Below are positions 47,256-49,354 of a stretch of DNA of 49,354 bases, piece after piece. The notes below the pieces were generated by a model. That model saw only the letters and a program-made list of their open reading frames with translations. It was not told the DNA's origin and searched no databases. The stretch comes from Synergistota bacterium (GTDB lineage Bacteria; Synergistota; Synergistia; Synergistales; Synergistaceae). The DNA lies in contig JAEXGR010000065.1 of the NCBI GenBank assembly GCA_023450745.1, positions 1-49,354 on the forward strand, given 5' to 3'. Position 1 is the stretch's first letter. Each line of letters starts with the position of its first letter. The translations under genes were made by a program, and so were the position numbers.

Positions 47256-48968
47256 TTATTTTACGTATGTAACCAGAGGAATGATGGTGGGATAATTGCG
47301 AGAACTTCTCGCAAACACCTCACGGATCCTCTTGCGTATCTCTGTCGGGAGCGTCTCCTTCTTTGCCCCCGGCACACGCGCAAACTGCTTCACCGCGTTG
47401 AGCACCGCGCCCTCCAGCTCGCGGAAGGTGCTGCCGTCGTCCGCGGAATATACGCTTCCCCTGGTCTGTATCTGCACCGGAGCCGCGGGGCGCATCTCCT
47501 TATCCAGAATCACCGACACGACGACGAGGCCGTTCTCGGCCATCTCCCGGCGTTCGCGCAGGATGCTGCCCTCGAACTCGCCGAGGACCACGCCGTCGAT
47601 GAGCACAGGGCCCGCCTGGACGTGTCCCGTTATTTCAGCCCGCGCGGAGCCGCGGAATTTGAGCATGTCGCCGTTTTGCAGAATAAAGGTATTTTTTGCC
47701 GCGACGCCCATCTCCCTGGCAAGCTGCGCGTGGCGTACCAGGTGGCGGTACTCCCCGTGGCAGGGAACGAAAAACTTCGGGCGCGTGAGGCTCATCATCA
47801 GCATGAGCTCGTCGCGCGACGCGTGTCCCGAGACATGTATCTTTTCTTCACGTTCATATATAACCTCGGCGCCGCAGGCAAAAAGGCGGTTCACCGTCTG
47901 ACTGACAAGTTTTTCGTTGCCGGGAATAGGCGTAGCGGAGATGATGACGAGGTCTTTTGAGCCCAGCTTCACCTGACGGTGCGCTCCGCGGCTCATCAGC
48001 ACCAGTCCGGAAAAGGGTTCCCCCTGGCTCCCCGTCGTCAGGACGACGACGCGGTTGTCCGGAAGGTTGTCCGCCTCCTGCGGCGAGATTATGATGCCCT
48101 CCGGTATCTCGATGTAGCCCAGCTTGTCGGCGAGCTCCACGTTGGCGATCATGCTGCGCCCCACGAGCACCACCTTGCGGTTGAAGCGCGCGGCCGTCGC
48201 GATGATCATGCGGCTCCGGTTAAGGTTGCTCGCAAAGGTCGCCACGACGATGCGTTTATCCTTATAGAGACGGAACAGGCGCTCGAAGGTCTGACCGATC
48301 ACCTTTTCCGAGGGCGTCGCGCCCTGTTTTTCAACATTGGTGGAGTCGGACATCAGCAGAAGCACCCCCTCGTCTCCGAGACGCGCGAGGGCGCTGTAAT
48401 CCGAGCGGTTGCCGTCTATCGGCGTCGGGTCGAACTTGAAGTCGCCGGTATGTACGACGACCCCCGCGGGCGTGTAGACCGCCAGCGCGTTCGCGTCAGG
48501 GATCGAATGGCACATCTGAATGAATTCCACTTCGAAACAGCCGGCTTTGACCCTGTCTCCGGGGCAGGTATAACGAAAATCAGGTACATAGCCGGTCTTC
48601 GCGTCGATCATTTTGTTCTCGATAAGGCCGCCGGCAAGCCTCGAACAGTATACGGGGACGTCTATGCGCGGCAGCACGAACGGCAGCGCGCCGATGTGGT
48701 CCTCGTGTCCGTGGGTAATGAAGATGCCCCTGATCTTTGATTTATTCTCCATGAGGAACTCGATATCGGGAATCACGAAATCTATCCCCAGCATATCCTC
48801 CTCCGGAAATTTAAGCCCGCAATCGACGATGATGTAATCGTCACCATAGCCGAATACCGTTAGGTTTTTGCCGATCTCGCCCATTCCGCCAAGCGGACAG
48901 ACAAACAGGTCGGACTCTTTGATTCTGCGTTTACGCGAATTACTCTTCTTTTTTTCGGGATCAGCCAT
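47256..48968 (-). CDS. rnj: Ribonuclease J
   Basis: 570 residues from ATG 48968, with GGAGGGGAG upstream; the open frame to 49097 is an extension through the promoter. Lys/Arg-rich N-terminus, then metallo-beta-lactamase/beta-CASP fold: FVCPLGGMGEIGKNLTVFGY, FITHGHEDHIGALPFVL (metal HxHxDH), MCHSIPDANALAVYTPAG, HTGDFKFDP, MSDSTNVEKQGATPSEK and later HVSGHASRDELMLMM. It processes and degrades mRNA and rRNA 5' ends. Confidence 0.95.
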   Translation of the reverse strand: MADPEKKKSNSRKRRIKESDLFVCPLGGMGEIGKNLTVFGYGDDYIIVDCGLKFPEEDMLGIDFVIPDIEFLMENKSKIRGIFITHGHEDHIGALPFVLPRIDVPVYCSRLAGGLIENKMIDAKTGYVPDFRYTCPGDRVKAGCFEVEFIQMCHSIPDANALAVYTPAGVVVHTGDFKFDPTPIDGNRSDYSALARLGDEGVLLLMSDSTNVEKQGATPSEKVIGQTFERLFRLYKDKRIVVATFASNLNRSRMIIATAARFNRKVVLVGRSMIANVELADKLGYIEIPEGIIISPQEADNLPDNRVVVLTTGSQGEPFSGLVLMSRGAHRQVKLGSKDLVIISATPIPGNEKLVSQTVNRLFACGAEVIYEREEKIHVSGHASRDELMLMMSLTRPKFFVPCHGEYRHLVRHAQLAREMGVAAKNTFILQNGDMLKFRGSARAEITGHVQAGPVLIDGVVLGEFEGSILRERREMAENGLVVVSVILDKEMRPAAPVQIQTRGSVYSADDGSTFRELEGAVLNAVKQFARVPGAKKETLPTEIRKRIREVFARSSRNYPTIIPLVTYVK

Positions 48969-49103
48969 TAATACAACTCCCCTCCAATATATTATCGTAT
49001 CACGAGTTCTGATATTGAGCCATAGTTTTATCTTAGCTATTTGAGCTTTTTTGGCAATGTTTTTATGCGTGAACAAAAAACCCCGCATTCCGTCCAAAAC
49101 ACC

Positions 49104-49134
49104 AAAAGGACCGCTGCGAGAGCGGTCCTTTTGG
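49104..49134 (-). terminator. Terminator of the tRNA pair
   Basis: A 12- to 14-bp perfect stem (AAAAGGACCGCT against AGCGGTCCTTTT) on a 5-base loop. On the minus strand the arm ends in CCTTTTGG, ten bases beyond the tRNA-Glu CCA. Confidence 0.8.
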
Positions 49135-49143
49135 TTATATATT

Positions 49144-49219
49144 TGGCAGTCCCTAGGAGATTCGAACTCCTGTTAACGGGCTGAGAACCCGCCGTCCTGG
49201 GCCCCTAGACGAAGGGACC
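49144..49219 (-). tRNA. tRNA-Glu(CTC)
   Basis: 76 bases with encoded CCA: acceptor GGTCCCT/AGGGACT with discriminator G, anticodon stem GCGGG/CCCGT with loop TTCTCAG (anticodon CTC), T-arm AGGAG/CTCCT with loop TTCGAAT. The T-loop is canonical, in contrast to tRNA-Val in this window. Confidence 0.93.
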
Positions 49220-49234
49220 ACATCGCAATGATAG

Positions 49235-49308
49235 TGGCTGGGGTACAAGGATTTGAACCTCGATTACCTGATCCAGAGTCAGGCGTGCTGCCGTTGCACC
49301 ATACCCCA
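49235..49308 (-). tRNA. tRNA-Gln(CTG)
   Basis: 74 bases with encoded CCA: acceptor TGGGGTA/TACCCCA with discriminator G, anticodon stem CCTGA/TCAGG with loop CTCTGGA (anticodon CTG), T-loop TTCAAAT. It is 15 bases upstream of tRNA-Glu in one transcript. Confidence 0.93.
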
Positions 49309-49327
49309 ATTGGGCCGAACGGGGAAT

Positions 49328-49354
49328 ATTATATAGGAATTTCAGATATTGTCA
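49328..49354 (-). promoter_or_regulatory. Promoter of the tRNA-Gln/tRNA-Glu operon
   Basis: On the minus strand the -10 TATAAT lies at 49328-49333 and TGACA at 49350-49354, the last five bases of a TTGACA whose first base would be outside the window. The spacer is 16 bp. Transcription would start about 13 bases before tRNA-Gln. Confidence 0.6.

Overview
The window is a bacterial chromosome segment, most likely from the phylum Synergistota (Synergistetes). The strongest marker is the last ~25 residues of the 1276-aa protein at 25205-29035, which end in a GGGCNAG motif, a hydrophobic helix and a basic tail, matching the Synerg-CTERM sorting signal. A B12-dependent mutase with a MutL-type ATPase, a TM1266-type hydrogenase regulator and a GC-rich host background fit an amino-acid-fermenting, double-membraned anaerobe. 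No genus call is justified.

Layout. 1-1569 is host DNA: a TM1266-like regulator, an MgtC/SapB membrane protein and a cupin. 1570-13625 is a ~12.0-kb integrated element in the 3' half of a tRNA-Val(GAC) gene. It is flanked by a 45-bp imperfect direct repeat, with an integrase just inside the left end. Its replication block is plasmid-like: an Xis-type HTH, a RepB-type primase, a TrfA-type initiator and two iteron arrays. It also carries a second tyrosine recombinase, a TrbL/VirB6-like membrane protein, a signal-peptide-bearing tail-fibre-like protein, three unknown proteins and a strongly structured ~350-bp non-coding stretch. I see no relaxase, coupling ATPase, terminase or capsid gene. On integration the element replaced the 3' half of the tRNA and its terminator with its own versions.

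Host DNA resumes at 13626. It holds a MATE exporter, a mutase/reactivase/GNAT group, an MscS channel, a parvulin-type isomerase, a ctsR-mcsA-clpC stress operon without mcsB and with a CtsR-box promoter, the Synerg-CTERM protein, an AgrA/AgrC-like LytTR two-component pair with a candidate LytTR site, an OmpH/Skp chaperone and a PfkB kinase.

From 48968 down to 32859 sixteen genes run on the minus strand almost without gaps: rnj, nptA-like, uppP, DUF4321, maf, DUF5693, csaB, a split transketolase-like pair, ftsE, ftsX, an M23 EnvC-like hydrolase, ctpA, yibQ-like and a PurA-like gene. The theme is envelope construction and division. Two members look chemically abnormal: the transketolase N-half has lost its thiamine-diphosphate motifs, and the PurA-like protein has replaced most IMP/aspartate-site residues but kept the GTP site. 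The window ends with tRNA-Glu(CTC) and tRNA-Gln(CTG) and their promoter and terminator.

Best candidates for something undescribed: the integrative plasmid with its secreted fibre and structured non-coding module, the element-supplied tRNA half with C at the normally invariant T55, the PurA paralogue and the degenerate transketolase pair. All calls come from reading the sequence; no database search was run.
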